From Saprospiraceae bacterium (lineage in GTDB: Bacteria; Bacteroidota; Bacteroidia; Chitinophagales; Saprospiraceae): a DNA stretch of 35,560 nucleotides. Of the stretch, positions 25,629 through 34,058 are shown in pieces (within the stretch, counting starts at the first letter, position 1; each line of letters starts with the position of its first letter). The DNA is taken from positions 1 to 35,560 of the forward strand of contig JAHDHF010000012.1 in assembly GCA_020631455.1 (NCBI GenBank), in the 5' to 3' direction. Below the pieces are notes generated by a model. It had not been told where the DNA came from and searched no databases. It was given only the letters and a program-made list of their open reading frames with translations. Made by a program: the position numbers and the translations under genes.

Positions 25629-26627
25629 ATGAAAATTGCAATAGTAGGTGTCACAGGACTTGTCGGTCATACGATGATTGAAGTACTTGAGAAAAGCAAC
25701 CTTCATGTATCAGAGTTGATTCCTGTTGCATCGGCGCGATCAGTAGGCAAAGAGATTCAATTTGATGGTCGTGCTTGGACAGTCGTTTCTATGCAAGATG
25801 CGATCGAGAGGCAGCCTGACATTGCATTGTTTAGTGCCGGCGGAGGCGTGAGTCGAGAGTTTGCGCCGCAATTTGCTGCTGTCGGTACGACGGTGATTGA
25901 TAATAGTTCTGCATGGCGGATGGAGGAAGATGTCAAGCTCGTCGTGCCAGAAGTCAATGGCGATATGCTTGATGGCACTGAGCGAATCATCGCCAATCCG
26001 AACTGCTCGACGATACAAATGGTCGTCGCGCTTAAGCCGCTCCATGATGCTTACAGAATAGAGCGACTCGTCATCAGCACATATCAATCGCCATCTGGTA
26101 CTGGGCAAGATGCTGTCAAACAATATGACGAAGAGCGAAACGGCGAAACAGCCAGCAGCCCTGTCTATCCGCATCCAATACACGGCAATTGCATTCCGCA
26201 TTGTGATGTCTTTGTAGAAGATGGCTACACGCGAGAAGAAATGAAGCTCGTATATGAAACGCGCAAAATCATGGGCGACGACTCGCTCAGAATTACGGCT
26301 ACTGCTGTGCGCGTGCCATCACTCGGCGGCCATAGCGAATCTGTCAATGTTCGGTTTGAGCAGCCGTATCATCTTGATGAGCTGAAGCAGCTCCTCGTAG
26401 AAGCAGATGGCGTGACGGTACTTGATAATCCTGCTCAAAATGTGTATCCGACGCCACTGGCTGCTCATCAACTCGATGATGTTTTTGTAGGAAGAATACG
26501 CCGTGATTTCAGCGAAGAGAATGCAGTCAATCTCTGGATCGTCTCTGATAATCTGCGGAAAGGAGCTGCTACAAATGCGGTGCAAATAGCTGAAATCGTA
26601 GCTGTAAAACAAGCAGCTCTGGCATAG
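25629..26627 (+). CDS. asd: Aspartate-semialdehyde dehydrogenase
   Basis: A 332-residue NADPH-dependent enzyme converting aspartyl phosphate to aspartate semialdehyde, the branch point for lysine/diaminopimelate, methionine and threonine. The nucleotide-binding motif GVTGLVG is at residues 7-13, and the catalytic Cys126 is in NPNCSTIQM. Further family motifs are QSPSGTGQDAV, IHGNCIPHCD and the late VPSLGGHSESVNVRF with the substrate-binding His. Length is typical. The stop codon TAG coincides with the first bases of repeat R12 (TAGGGATGG), but the C-terminus (TNAVQIAEIVAVKQAAL) looks family-like and complete. Monocistronic with its own promoter. Confidence 0.96.
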   Translation: MKIAIVGVTGLVGHTMIEVLEKSNLHVSELIPVASARSVGKEIQFDGRAWTVVSMQDAIERQPDIALFSAGGGVSREFAPQFAAVGTTVIDNSSAWRMEEDVKLVVPEVNGDMLDGTERIIANPNCSTIQMVVALKPLHDAYRIERLVISTYQSPSGTGQDAVKQYDEERNGETASSPVYPHPIHGNCIPHCDVFVEDGYTREEMKLVYETRKIMGDDSLRITATAVRVPSLGGHSESVNVRFEQPYHLDELKQLLVEADGVTVLDNPAQNVYPTPLAAHQLDDVFVGRIRRDFSEENAVNLWIVSDNLRKGAATNAVQIAEIVAVKQAALA

Positions 26628-26757
26628 GGATGGTAGGCAGGCCCGACTAGTCGGGAGATGCAAGGCGGAGCCGCAGCAGCCGAGCGAATAGCGAGCTGCC
26701 GCACAGCCCGCCGACTCATGAATCCTGAATTCTCAGGTGAATGAGGCGGATGCCCCT
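26626..26757 (-). repeat. Intergenic hairpin repeat copy R12 (subfamily B3)
   Basis: Minus-strand copy: starts GGGGCATCCGC, contains an imperfect CTCAT/ATGAG stem, then GCGGGCTGTGCGGCAGCTCG and ends ACCATCCCTA. It closely resembles R14 over about 85 bases, including CCCGACTAGTCGGG at 26642-26655. It supplies the asd stop codon and an in-frame ATG upstream of the next gene. Confidence 0.85.
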
Positions 26758-26806
26758 CATTTTCAGTGTTTTTGTTAATGCAATCGTTTGGGACGTCGTA
26801 CTTTCG

Positions 26807-27808
26807 ATGGGTAAAGTTGCCCCCGTTTTGCTCCAGTTGTTTAAATCGATGCAGCCTTTGGCGTTTTTGCTCTTGCCTCTGTATGCGGTAGGACTGCATG
26901 TGCATGGTTTTTTGTATCCGTTAGCGGCTGAAACAAATGGCGGATGGTTATATGATAGTCTGCGAGTGGGTGAGTGGTCTCCTTGGTGGATCTCGCCCTT
27001 AGTGACTTTGATTTGTGTCTGTGGTGTCGCGTTTGTCTTGGTTGCGTTGTGCTCAGAATTTCGAATTACGCGTCGTCCGACTGTTTTGCCTGGGCTTGGA
27101 TTTATTTTGCTCACGGCGGCTTCGCCAAAGTTGTTGGCTTTGACACCGAGCTTGTTTGTGGTTGCGCTTTTGTTGTTGATCATCCGTTCGGTTTTTTCGA
27201 CTATCAGAAATCAACATGTACGCGGCTCGATGTATGCTTCGGGTCTTTGGAGTGGCATTTCTATTTTGCTTTTGCCGCATTTAGTGGTTTTGCCGCTTGT
27301 TTTATTGCTTGCGATTCCACGATTGCGACGGTTGCTTTCTCGTGAGATTTTGATTTTCTGTGTAGGAGTTCTTGTTCCGTTTTGGCTGCTTTGGGTGTAT
27401 TTCGTTTGGTGTGACCAGCCGATGGGTTTAGTCGATATTTTTAGTCCGCTTTATCAGTTCTCTATACCGAGCGATTTGTTTGAATTGAAGAAGCTTCTTC
27501 CTTTCGGAATTTTTGGGGCTGCTTTTGTTTTTGTGATCACTATGTATGGTCAAATGGGTACGAAGCGCGAAATGGCTGAACGTAAGCAACTTGATTGGTT
27601 CTTAATTGTCTTCGTGGGTTTGATCGGTATGCTTTTCCTTGGCTCTGTCGGTCGAGTTGATCTACTTTTTATTCTTGCTTTACCTCTAGGAGTTCTCTTG
27701 GGTGAAGCATTTTCAACTATTAAAAATGCTGCAATGGCAGAAGTAGTGCATCTTGTCTTTTTATTTGCTGTTGTATTTTCTCAGTACTCAGATTTGTTGC
27801 TGTTGTAA
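26807..27808 (+). CDS. DUF6427-like polytopic membrane protein
   Basis: A 333-residue inner-membrane protein from the ATG at 26807 (MGKVAPVLLQLFKSMQP). The open frame reaches back to ATGs at 26741 and 26750, but those lie in repeat R12 and would add 19-22 residues of repeat-derived sequence. About nine to ten hydrophobic segments cover almost all of the protein, with basic loops (RLRRLL; KREMAERKQ). The pattern resembles DUF6427, a Bacteroidota membrane family of unknown function that is often near purQ-like or housekeeping genes; the assignment rests on overall look. Twenty-one bases separate it from purQ, so the two may be cotranscribed. Confidence 0.65.
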   Translation: MGKVAPVLLQLFKSMQPLAFLLLPLYAVGLHVHGFLYPLAAETNGGWLYDSLRVGEWSPWWISPLVTLICVCGVAFVLVALCSEFRITRRPTVLPGLGFILLTAASPKLLALTPSLFVVALLLLIIRSVFSTIRNQHVRGSMYASGLWSGISILLLPHLVVLPLVLLLAIPRLRRLLSREILIFCVGVLVPFWLLWVYFVWCDQPMGLVDIFSPLYQFSIPSDLFELKKLLPFGIFGAAFVFVITMYGQMGTKREMAERKQLDWFLIVFVGLIGMLFLGSVGRVDLLFILALPLGVLLGEAFSTIKNAAMAEVVHLVFLFAVVFSQYSDLLLL

Positions 27809-27829
27809 CTTAGCTGACTCAATAATTAA

Positions 27830-28522
27830 ATGTCTATGATACGTTGTGGTGTAGTCACGTTTCCTGGTTCTAATTGTGATGATGATATGTTGCATGTCGT
27901 CAGCGAAGTCATGGGTCAAGAGGCGGTGCGCCTTTGGCATAAAGAAACATCGCTTCATGATGTCGATTGTGTTTTGCTGCCAGGCGGATTTTCGTATGGA
28001 GATTATTTGAGAGCAGGAGCAATTGCGCAAATGTCTCCTGTGATGAATTCTGTTAAAGGATTTGCGGCACAAGGTGGCTATGTACTTGGTATTTGCAATG
28101 GCTTTCAAATCTTGTGTGAGTCAGGTTTATTGCCAGGCGCATTACTGCGAAATGCATCTCAAAAATTCATCTGCAAGAATGTCGACCTCGAAGTTGTGAC
28201 TTCAAATTCTGCCTTGACAAGCAATCTAAATCAAGGTGATGTTGTGATGATTCCGATAGCTCATGCAGAAGGCCGTTTTCATGCTGATGCTGAGACACTC
28301 GCTCGACTACAAGCCAATGATCAGATCATTTTTAGATATTCAGACAACCCGAATGGATCGCTTGACTCGATCGCAGGCATCTGCAACGAAGGCCGTAATG
28401 TCTACGGCATGATGCCGCATCCAGAACGTGCTGCTGAAGAACTCCTCGGCAATACAGATGGCAAAGCACTCTTTGTGAGTTTTTTACAAAGCGTTAAAGA
28501 AGCGACACAATCTGCTGTTTAA
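27830..28522 (+). CDS. purQ: Phosphoribosylformylglycinamidine synthase subunit I (glutaminase)
   Basis: A 230-residue class I glutamine amidotransferase that supplies ammonia for the fourth step of purine synthesis, as the separate PurQ subunit of the PurS/PurQ/PurL complex. The N-terminus CGVVTFPGSNCDDD and LPGGFSYGDYLRAGA are hallmark motifs. The catalytic Cys89 lies in GICNGFQIL, and the His197/Glu199 pair in MPHPERA. Length is normal for the stand-alone subunit. Met3 (27836) is an alternative start. purL and purS are not in the window. Assignment is firm. Confidence 0.96.
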   Translation: MSMIRCGVVTFPGSNCDDDMLHVVSEVMGQEAVRLWHKETSLHDVDCVLLPGGFSYGDYLRAGAIAQMSPVMNSVKGFAAQGGYVLGICNGFQILCESGLLPGALLRNASQKFICKNVDLEVVTSNSALTSNLNQGDVVMIPIAHAEGRFHADAETLARLQANDQIIFRYSDNPNGSLDSIAGICNEGRNVYGMMPHPERAAEELLGNTDGKALFVSFLQSVKEATQSAV

Positions 28523-28594
28523 CCACGCTTTAAGAGCAAACAAGCACAATTTTCGCTCATCTTCGATATTCCTCCTGACCTAAATTCTTCCCTT

Positions 28595-29041
28595 ATGATT
28601 CGTTTCTCAGTTCTTTTCGGTTTTCTCATGTTTGCTTCTGCTGTTTTTGCGCAGCAAGATTCACCTGTCTCATGGTCATTTGATGCCAAAGCGCAAGACG
28701 CAAATACATACATTGTGACATTTACAGCTTCTGTAAGTAAAGGTTGGGGCATCTACTCTAAAGACATGGAAGCTGGCGGCCCGATCCCAACTTCATTTAT
28801 GTTTGACGATGATTCAGCTGTTCGAGTTGATGGAGACATGATTGAAAAAGGTGATCGAAAAATCATTTTCGATGAGCTTTTTGAAATGGAAGTCAACAAG
28901 TTATTCGGTACAGTTACCTATCAGCAAACAGTAAACGCAAAACCTGGCTCTACGCTCAAAGGGTATCTCGAGTTCATGACTTGTGATGACAAGCGATGCT
29001 TGCCGCCGACGACGGTTGATTTTGCGATTGCACTCAAATAA
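28595..29041 (+). CDS. Stand-alone DsbD N-terminal-domain protein
   Basis: A 148-residue secreted protein: signal peptide MIRFSVLFGFLMFASAVFA with cleavage before QQDSP, then a single nDsbD-like immunoglobulin-fold domain. The conserved elements are KGWGIYSKDMEAGGPIPTSF and TCDDKRCLPP with Cys130 and Cys135, spaced as in the two nDsbD units of the next gene. In classical DsbD this domain passes electrons from the membrane part to periplasmic partners. As a free domain it might be a soluble electron carrier served by the DsbD encoded 38 bases downstream; that is an inference from the operon. Confidence 0.85.
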   Translation: MIRFSVLFGFLMFASAVFAQQDSPVSWSFDAKAQDANTYIVTFTASVSKGWGIYSKDMEAGGPIPTSFMFDDDSAVRVDGDMIEKGDRKIIFDELFEMEVNKLFGTVTYQQTVNAKPGSTLKGYLEFMTCDDKRCLPPTTVDFAIALK

Positions 29042-29079
29042 CAATGTCAACACAACACTCCACCATCTAATCTTTTTCA

Positions 29080-31815
29080 ATGCGTTACGTCTTTGGCTTT
29101 CTCGTACTGTTTAGCTTTTTACTAGCAAACCCAAATCAAATAACTGCTCAGAGCGATCCAGTCAAATGGTCGTTTTCACTGACGCATGATGGTGGCGAAG
29201 ACTTTACTCTCGAAGGCAAAGCGAACATCAAAGATGGCTGGTATACCTATTCGCAGTTTACAGAAGAAGGCGGACCTGTACCTACTAATCTTGGATTCGA
29301 AGGTGATAAAGGACATTACAAAGTCGTCGGTAAAGCAAAAGAATGCTGCAAGCCGATCGAAGGTATGTCTGACATCTTTGGTGTCAATGTGATCAAATTC
29401 AAAAAATCATTTACGCTCACGCAAAAACTCAAGATCAGCGATCCGAGTAAACCGATCGAAGGCTATATCGAAAGCATGGCATGTGATGCAAGCAGCTGCT
29501 TGCCGCCGACATTCCACGAATTTAAAATTACGCCGAGTAGCGTGATGACAGGAGGAGCAAGTGCTTCAACAGATGAACCTAAAGCCGACGAAATACCAGC
29601 TGTAGAAGAGCCTAAAAGTGAACCTGTAGAAACAACTACACAAGAAGAGGATAAAACGAAAAGCAAAGGATTGACATTTGATGTCAATCCAAGTGATACG
29701 CGCACGCAGACAGACATTAAGCCAGCTGACAAGCCTAAACAAGAAGATAAACCTATTGCTAAAGAATCTGATGATTCGGAAGAAGAAGAAATTTCTGAAA
29801 GCAACTATCCAGTCATGTGGACGGTCGAAGCCAAACAAGTCAAAGACAAAACATTTGACCTTGTCTACACAGGCAAGATCCGAAAAGGCTGGAAAACGTA
29901 TTCTGCATTTACTCCAGATGACGGAGGGCCGTTACCGACGATCTTGTTTTTTGATGGTGACGAAGATTCCTATACACTCGAAGGCAAAATCAAAGAAACT
30001 GGGAATATTACAAAAGCATATAGCAAGCTCTTTGATGCTGAAGTTGTCAAAGTAGAACCGGGTAAACCTTATACAATTACACAGCGAGTCACCTTTAAAG
30101 ACATTTCAAAACCAGTAACAGTTGGAGTCGAGTTTCAAGTATGTGACAAAGAAAAGTGCCTGCCTCCAAAGCCTGTCGATTTCAAACTTGACTTGAGTAA
30201 AGGAAATGCAAGTTCATCAGTAGCAGATGACGGTCGCGATGCTGATGGGAGCATGAATGCCAACACCAACTTAACTGGTGATGCAGCATTCGGAAAAGGA
30301 ACACCAATAGAGTATAATTTTGATCGACAATTTATCGATAATTCATGCTCAGCAGGCGGCGAACTTGCAGTCAAAGAGAAAAGCTATTGGTTGATTTTTG
30401 CCCTTGGTTTTGGAGGCGGATTATTAGCATTATTGACGCCTTGTGTCTTTCCGATGATTCCGCTTACAGTAAGCTTCTTTACCAAAGGCAGCGAAAACCG
30501 CGCAAAAGGAATACGAAACGCATTATTGTATGGTGGTAGTATCATTCTGATTTATACAATTATTGGGTCTTTAATTACAGGATTACTCGGAGCAGATGCA
30601 CTCAATGTGATGTCCACAAACATGTGGTTTAATCTGCTTTTCTTCGCTATATTTTTAATATTTGCGTTTTCATTTTTTGGGTTTTATGATATTACGCTTC
30701 CAAGTAGTTGGAGTAATAAAACTGATAGACTTTCAAATAAAGGCGGATTAATTGGTATTTTCTTTATGGCATTTACACTCAGTATTGTGTCATTCAGTTG
30801 TACAGGGCCAATTATCGGTACACTTCTCGTCGAGGCTGCTACAGGAGCAGGAGATGCGACAATTTTAGGTCGTATACCAGTCAAACCAATTGTCGGAATG
30901 CTTGGGTTTTCTATTGCACTTGCATTGCCATTTACGTTATTCGCTTTATTTCCGAGTTGGCTTAATTCACTTCCAAAATCTGGCGGCTGGCTCAATAGCG
31001 TCAAAGTTGTCCTCGGATTTTTAGAAGTTGCACTTGCATTTAAATTCTTAAGCGTAGCTGATTTAACTCAACGTTGGGGCTTCCTCAAATACGAATTATT
31101 TATCGGCATTTGGATTGCAGTATTTCTTGGATTAGCCGCTTATTTATTTGGCCTCATTAAATTCCCGCATGATTCACCACTCAAAAAATTAAGTATTCCG
31201 CGGTTTGCACTCGGATTATTTTCAGTTGGATTTGCAGGATACTTAGCGACAACATTTATGTACAACGAGAAATTAAATTCATTCTCGCCGCTTGCAGCAA
31301 TGTCTGGGCTTGCACCACCTGTTGGTTATAGTTGGACATATCCATCAAAGTGTCCTAATAATTTTAGTTGCTATAAAAACTTTTTTGAAGGAGTAGAATA
31401 TGCAAATGAAAATAAACTACCGATATTATTAGACTTTACAGGACACGGCTGCGAAAACTGTCGCCGAATGGAAGAAAACGTCTGGAGTAAAGAACCAGTC
31501 TGGAGTACAATTAATGACAACTTTGTTCTCGTCTCATTGTATGTTGATGAGCGGACAGATTTGACCGAGTTTTATACATCAGTGCGTGACCAAAAAATGC
31601 GTAACGTCGGTAATATGTGGAGTGATTTCCAAATTGTACATTTTAATAAAATATCGCAGCCATATTATGTGCTAGTCAGTTATGATGGTACTATTCTCAA
31701 TAAGCCGCGCGCGTACAAGCCAGCGAGTGTCGAGTCATTCAAAGATTTTCTTGATTGCGGTTTGACGACATTCGAAGAACTCGAAAGCAAGAAAGCAATC
31801 GGAGAAGTCCGATAA
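29080..31815 (+). CDS. dsbD: DsbD-type thiol:disulfide interchange protein with two N-domains
   Basis: A 911-residue protein that moves reducing power from cytoplasmic thioredoxin to the periplasm. After a signal peptide come two nDsbD domains (about residues 25-150 and 245-370) with cysteine pairs 135/140 and 355/360 in CDxxxCLPP motifs, joined by an acidic Glu/Lys-rich linker (155-240). The membrane domain (about 435-720) has the pair Cys455 (LTPCVFPM) and Cys574 (SFSCTGP), and the C-terminal thioredoxin-like domain holds Cys791/Cys794 in GCENCRR. All catalytic cysteines are present. Usual DsbD is about 570-700 residues with one N-domain, so the duplication makes this one large. It follows the stand-alone N-domain gene by 38 bases and ends before R13. 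Confidence 0.93.
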   Translation: MRYVFGFLVLFSFLLANPNQITAQSDPVKWSFSLTHDGGEDFTLEGKANIKDGWYTYSQFTEEGGPVPTNLGFEGDKGHYKVVGKAKECCKPIEGMSDIFGVNVIKFKKSFTLTQKLKISDPSKPIEGYIESMACDASSCLPPTFHEFKITPSSVMTGGASASTDEPKADEIPAVEEPKSEPVETTTQEEDKTKSKGLTFDVNPSDTRTQTDIKPADKPKQEDKPIAKESDDSEEEEISESNYPVMWTVEAKQVKDKTFDLVYTGKIRKGWKTYSAFTPDDGGPLPTILFFDGDEDSYTLEGKIKETGNITKAYSKLFDAEVVKVEPGKPYTITQRVTFKDISKPVTVGVEFQVCDKEKCLPPKPVDFKLDLSKGNASSSVADDGRDADGSMNANTNLTGDAAFGKGTPIEYNFDRQFIDNSCSAGGELAVKEKSYWLIFALGFGGGLLALLTPCVFPMIPLTVSFFTKGSENRAKGIRNALLYGGSIILIYTIIGSLITGLLGADALNVMSTNMWFNLLFFAIFLIFAFSFFGFYDITLPSSWSNKTDRLSNKGGLIGIFFMAFTLSIVSFSCTGPIIGTLLVEAATGAGDATILGRIPVKPIVGMLGFSIALALPFTLFALFPSWLNSLPKSGGWLNSVKVVLGFLEVALAFKFLSVADLTQRWGFLKYELFIGIWIAVFLGLAAYLFGLIKFPHDSPLKKLSIPRFALGLFSVGFAGYLATTFMYNEKLNSFSPLAAMSGLAPPVGYSWTYPSKCPNNFSCYKNFFEGVEYANENKLPILLDFTGHGCENCRRMEENVWSKEPVWSTINDNFVLVSLYVDERTDLTEFYTSVRDQKMRNVGNMWSDFQIVHFNKISQPYYVLVSYDGTILNKPRAYKPASVESFKDFLDCGLTTFEELESKKAIGEVR

Positions 31816-31832
31816 ACGAAGTATTATTTTTC

Positions 31833-31963
31833 TGCCACATCAGCAGCTGCATTTTTTAATTAAAAAATGCGGCTGCTGTCGCTATGCTCCGTGGCTCGCT
31901 GTTCGCTCGGCCGCTTCACTGCGTTCGCGTCTGGCTGCGCCACCACTGCGCAGCGCTTGTGGA
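31833..31963 (+). repeat. Intergenic hairpin repeat copy R13 (subfamily A)
   Basis: Left edge TGCCACATC is a diverged GGGCCATC; then a stem, GTCGCTATGCTCCGTGGCTCGCTG, CTCGGCCGCTTC and the end GCGCTTGTGGA. It follows the dsbD stop after 17 bases. Confidence 0.85.
31842..31877. terminator. 17-bp hairpin in R13 after dsbD
   Basis: Arms 31842-31858 and 31861-31877 pair over 17 positions with one U-G wobble. The stem resembles R10 in plan (G+C base, six-A/T upper stem) yet differs in sequence. It starts about 27 bases after the dsbD stop. Confidence 0.55.
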
Positions 31964-31973
31964 TTTTTGTCCG

Positions 31974-31981
31974 TATTATTG
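31974..31981 (+). promoter_or_regulatory. Possible -7 box TATTATTG ahead of the methyltransferase
   Basis: A 7-of-8 match to TAnnTTTG, ending 7 nt before the ATG at 31989 and starting 10 bases after the R13 edge. Weak on its own; it fits the short-leader pattern seen at trmB and lysS. Confidence 0.3.
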
Positions 31982-31988
31982 AATACGC

Positions 31989-32663
31989 ATGAATCCCGAC
32001 ATCAAAACATACTACGATAATCTAGCAGCCGAGTACGACAAAGACCGCTTCGATAATTCCTACGGTCAATACATTCATACACAAGAAATAGAAATCCTCA
32101 ATTCATTTTTTATAAATAGAAAAGATGAACGCGTCCTAGATCTTGCCTGCGGTACAGGCCGCTTGACACACTACGCGACAGACGGACTCGACGTCAGCCC
32201 AAATATGATCGCCGAAGCAAAGCAAAAACATCCAAATAAAGTTTTTTCAATAGCAAGCGCCGATCAGCAGCCGTTTAATACAAAGTCATTTGATGTTGTG
32301 TATTCATTTCATGCATTTATGCATTTTGATCAAGTATTTACAGAACGCGTATTTCAAGAAGTATATCGTGTACTAAAGCCTGGCGGCGTATTTATCTTTG
32401 ATATTCCTTCGAGAGCGCGACGAGACTTGATTAATTATAAATCTAAAAATTGGCATGGCTCACAAGGATTTACCGCGCATGATATAAAGCAGCTCTTTGG
32501 CGATCAATTTATAATAAAACGAAGTGTAGGAATCGCGATGTTTCCTATTCATCGATTGCCAATTTGGAGTCGCTCGTTTTTGAGAAAAATTGATTCACTC
32601 TTGTGTCGCACACCACTTAACGAATATGCTTCGTACAATGTTTTTTTCCTTATTAAAAAATGA
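31989..32663 (+). CDS. Class I SAM-dependent methyltransferase
   Basis: A 224-residue cytoplasmic enzyme with the Methyltransf_11/25-type fold. Motif I is VLDLACGTGRLT near residues 49-60, the acidic end of strand 2 is GLDVSPNMI, motif II-like SFDVVYSFHAFMHF lies near residue 100 and the EVYRVLKPGGVFIFD strand follows. The C-terminal 60 residues are basic and aromatic. The substrate is not evident; relatives methylate small molecules, quinones or lipids. It overlaps the VanW-like gene by four bases (ATGA), so the two are translationally coupled and probably act on related steps, perhaps at the envelope. Confidence 0.85.
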   Translation: MNPDIKTYYDNLAAEYDKDRFDNSYGQYIHTQEIEILNSFFINRKDERVLDLACGTGRLTHYATDGLDVSPNMIAEAKQKHPNKVFSIASADQQPFNTKSFDVVYSFHAFMHFDQVFTERVFQEVYRVLKPGGVFIFDIPSRARRDLINYKSKNWHGSQGFTAHDIKQLFGDQFIIKRSVGIAMFPIHRLPIWSRSFLRKIDSLLCRTPLNEYASYNVFFLIKK

Positions 32664-33370
32664 GATTGAAAAATCTCATACCAGCTTCACTTCGCCTGAG
32701 CTATAAAGTCTGGCAGCGAAAACGCGCCGATAAACAATCTGGACTTCTTGAGAAATTAGCTCAACAGAAAACGCAGCAAACAAGTTTTACGCATACACAT
32801 AAATTGCAGCAGCCTATCCGTAAATCATATCTCTACGAAAACAAAGTTCATAATATCAGAGTGGCAGCTGCACAAATCAATCAAGTCATCATCAAGCCAC
32901 ATGAGGTCTTTTCATTTTGGAATATTCTCGGCGCACCAACAAAAGAAAATAACTATAAAGTCGGCAGAAATATCATTAATGGTAAACTCGTCGAAGATGT
33001 CGGCGGCGGCTTATGTCAAGTATCTGGAATACTGTATTATTTGTCATTGCAATGCGGCTTGACGATCCTAGAGCGGCACAATCACTCAAAAGATATTTAC
33101 ACAGAAGAAGAACGCTTCACTCCACTTGGATCAGATGCGACAATTGTATTTGGATATAAAGACCTTCGCATTCAAAATCCATTTTCTTTTTCTATTCAAT
33201 TTCAATTTATTGTAGAAGATGATTCGGTAGAATTAATTCTCAAAAGTGAGCATCCAATTGAGCGGCATAGCATTGAATTTATTCGACACAACGAAAATGA
33301 TGTAATACAAGTAGACGGATTTATTGAAAAGGAAAAAGTAAATGAATCGATTTATTCGGCTGAGGGATAG
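32660..33370 (+). CDS. VanW-like protein with repeat-derived C-terminus
   Basis: A 236-residue protein of the VanW family, named for a glycopeptide-resistance accessory gene but widespread and of unknown biochemical function. The family core is clear: AAAQINQVIIKPHEVFSFW, the GGGLCQVSG motif near residues 115-123 and ERHNHSKD. There is no clear signal peptide; the N-terminus is basic. The last codons (Ser-Ala-Glu-Gly-stop) come from the edge of repeat R14, which has the same 14 bases as R8, so the original C-terminus has probably been lost or replaced. The protein is somewhat short for the family. It is coupled to the methyltransferase. The nearby M15 peptidase does not by itself make a resistance locus. 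Confidence 0.82.
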   Translation: MRLKNLIPASLRLSYKVWQRKRADKQSGLLEKLAQQKTQQTSFTHTHKLQQPIRKSYLYENKVHNIRVAAAQINQVIIKPHEVFSFWNILGAPTKENNYKVGRNIINGKLVEDVGGGLCQVSGILYYLSLQCGLTILERHNHSKDIYTEEERFTPLGSDATIVFGYKDLRIQNPFSFSIQFQFIVEDDSVELILKSEHPIERHSIEFIRHNENDVIQVDGFIEKEKVNESIYSAEG

Positions 33371-33512
33371 TAGGCAGTCCCGATTTATCGGGAGATGCGA
33401 GGCGCAGCCGAAGCAGCCGAGCGAATAGCGAGCTGCCGCATAGCCCGACCCAAAATAAAAAACCTCCTAGAAGTAATTTCTAGGAGGTTTTTTTAATGAA
33501 GGGGCAGCCCCA
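33357..33512 (-). repeat. Intergenic hairpin repeat copy R14 (subfamily B3)
   Basis: Minus-strand copy starting TGGGGCTGCCCC, with a bidirectional terminator at the hairpin position, then GGGTCGGGCTATGCGG, the accessory stem CCCGATAAATCGGG and the end CTATCCCTCAGCCG. Its plus-strand left edge overlaps the last codons of the VanW-like gene. It closely matches R12 over about 85 bases. Confidence 0.88.
33457..33494. terminator. Bidirectional terminator inside R14
   Basis: AAAAAACCTCCTAGAA and TTCTAGGAGGTTTTTT flank a five-base loop, with T-runs in both directions. It separates the convergent VanW-like and DUF1232 genes and occupies the variable-hairpin slot of the repeat. Confidence 0.9.
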
Positions 33513-33517
33513 AATTA

Positions 33518-33979
33518 TCATTCTTCTATCTGAAGAATTGTTTCAGGCTCTTGTAGAGCTTCAGCATGTTCCCATTCTCTAAAGGCGCTGAGCTCGTCAT
33601 TGATAGTATTGAGGAGCCAAGCGACGAGCGTCGCATCATCTAGGATACCGATGATCGGCAGGATGTCTGGGATGATGTCCCAGAGCGTGACGAAATAAAT
33701 AATCGCCGCAAGGGAGAGAATGATATTCTTTTTTGAGATGCCTTTGTATTGACCGCGTACAGCGGCGAAGACCATGCGGATCACTGCGCGAAACTTGACC
33801 CACATATCATCGACAAATTCGAAGACATTATCGTAGGCTTTGACTTTGCTTGCGCCTTTTTCGAGGAGGCGAAGCGCCATCGCTGGCTTGCGCAAAAGCG
33901 AACTCGCCTTGCCAGCATAACGACCGAAGCGACCTGTTTTGGCTATTTTACTGCCTGTAGATGTTGCAATTTTACTCAT
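33518..33979 (-). CDS. DUF1232 (YkvA-like) membrane-associated protein
   Basis: A 153-residue protein from the ATG at 33977-33979; an in-frame ATG 42 bases upstream (34021) would add 14 residues and is possible. The C-terminal half carries DUF1232 (about residues 82-121) with the diagnostic hydrophobic stretch YFVTLWDIIPDILPIIG followed by LDDATLVAWLL. The N-terminus is basic, and helices in the middle are amphipathic. The family's function is unknown; members are thought to be small membrane proteins. It is convergent with the VanW-like gene and divergent from the M15 peptidase gene, with which it would share an 80-base promoter region. A near-match -7 box (TACTATTG) lies on the minus strand in that gap. 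Confidence 0.8.
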   Translation of the reverse strand: MSKIATSTGSKIAKTGRFGRYAGKASSLLRKPAMALRLLEKGASKVKAYDNVFEFVDDMWVKFRAVIRMVFAAVRGQYKGISKKNIILSLAAIIYFVTLWDIIPDILPIIGILDDATLVAWLLNTINDELSAFREWEHAEALQEPETILQIEE

Positions 33980-34058
33980 AGATGGCGCCAATGCGCATTT
34001 GATGTACCGAGATGAACGCAATAGTACAAAAGAAAGTTTTTTGATCGATCTTGCAGCT

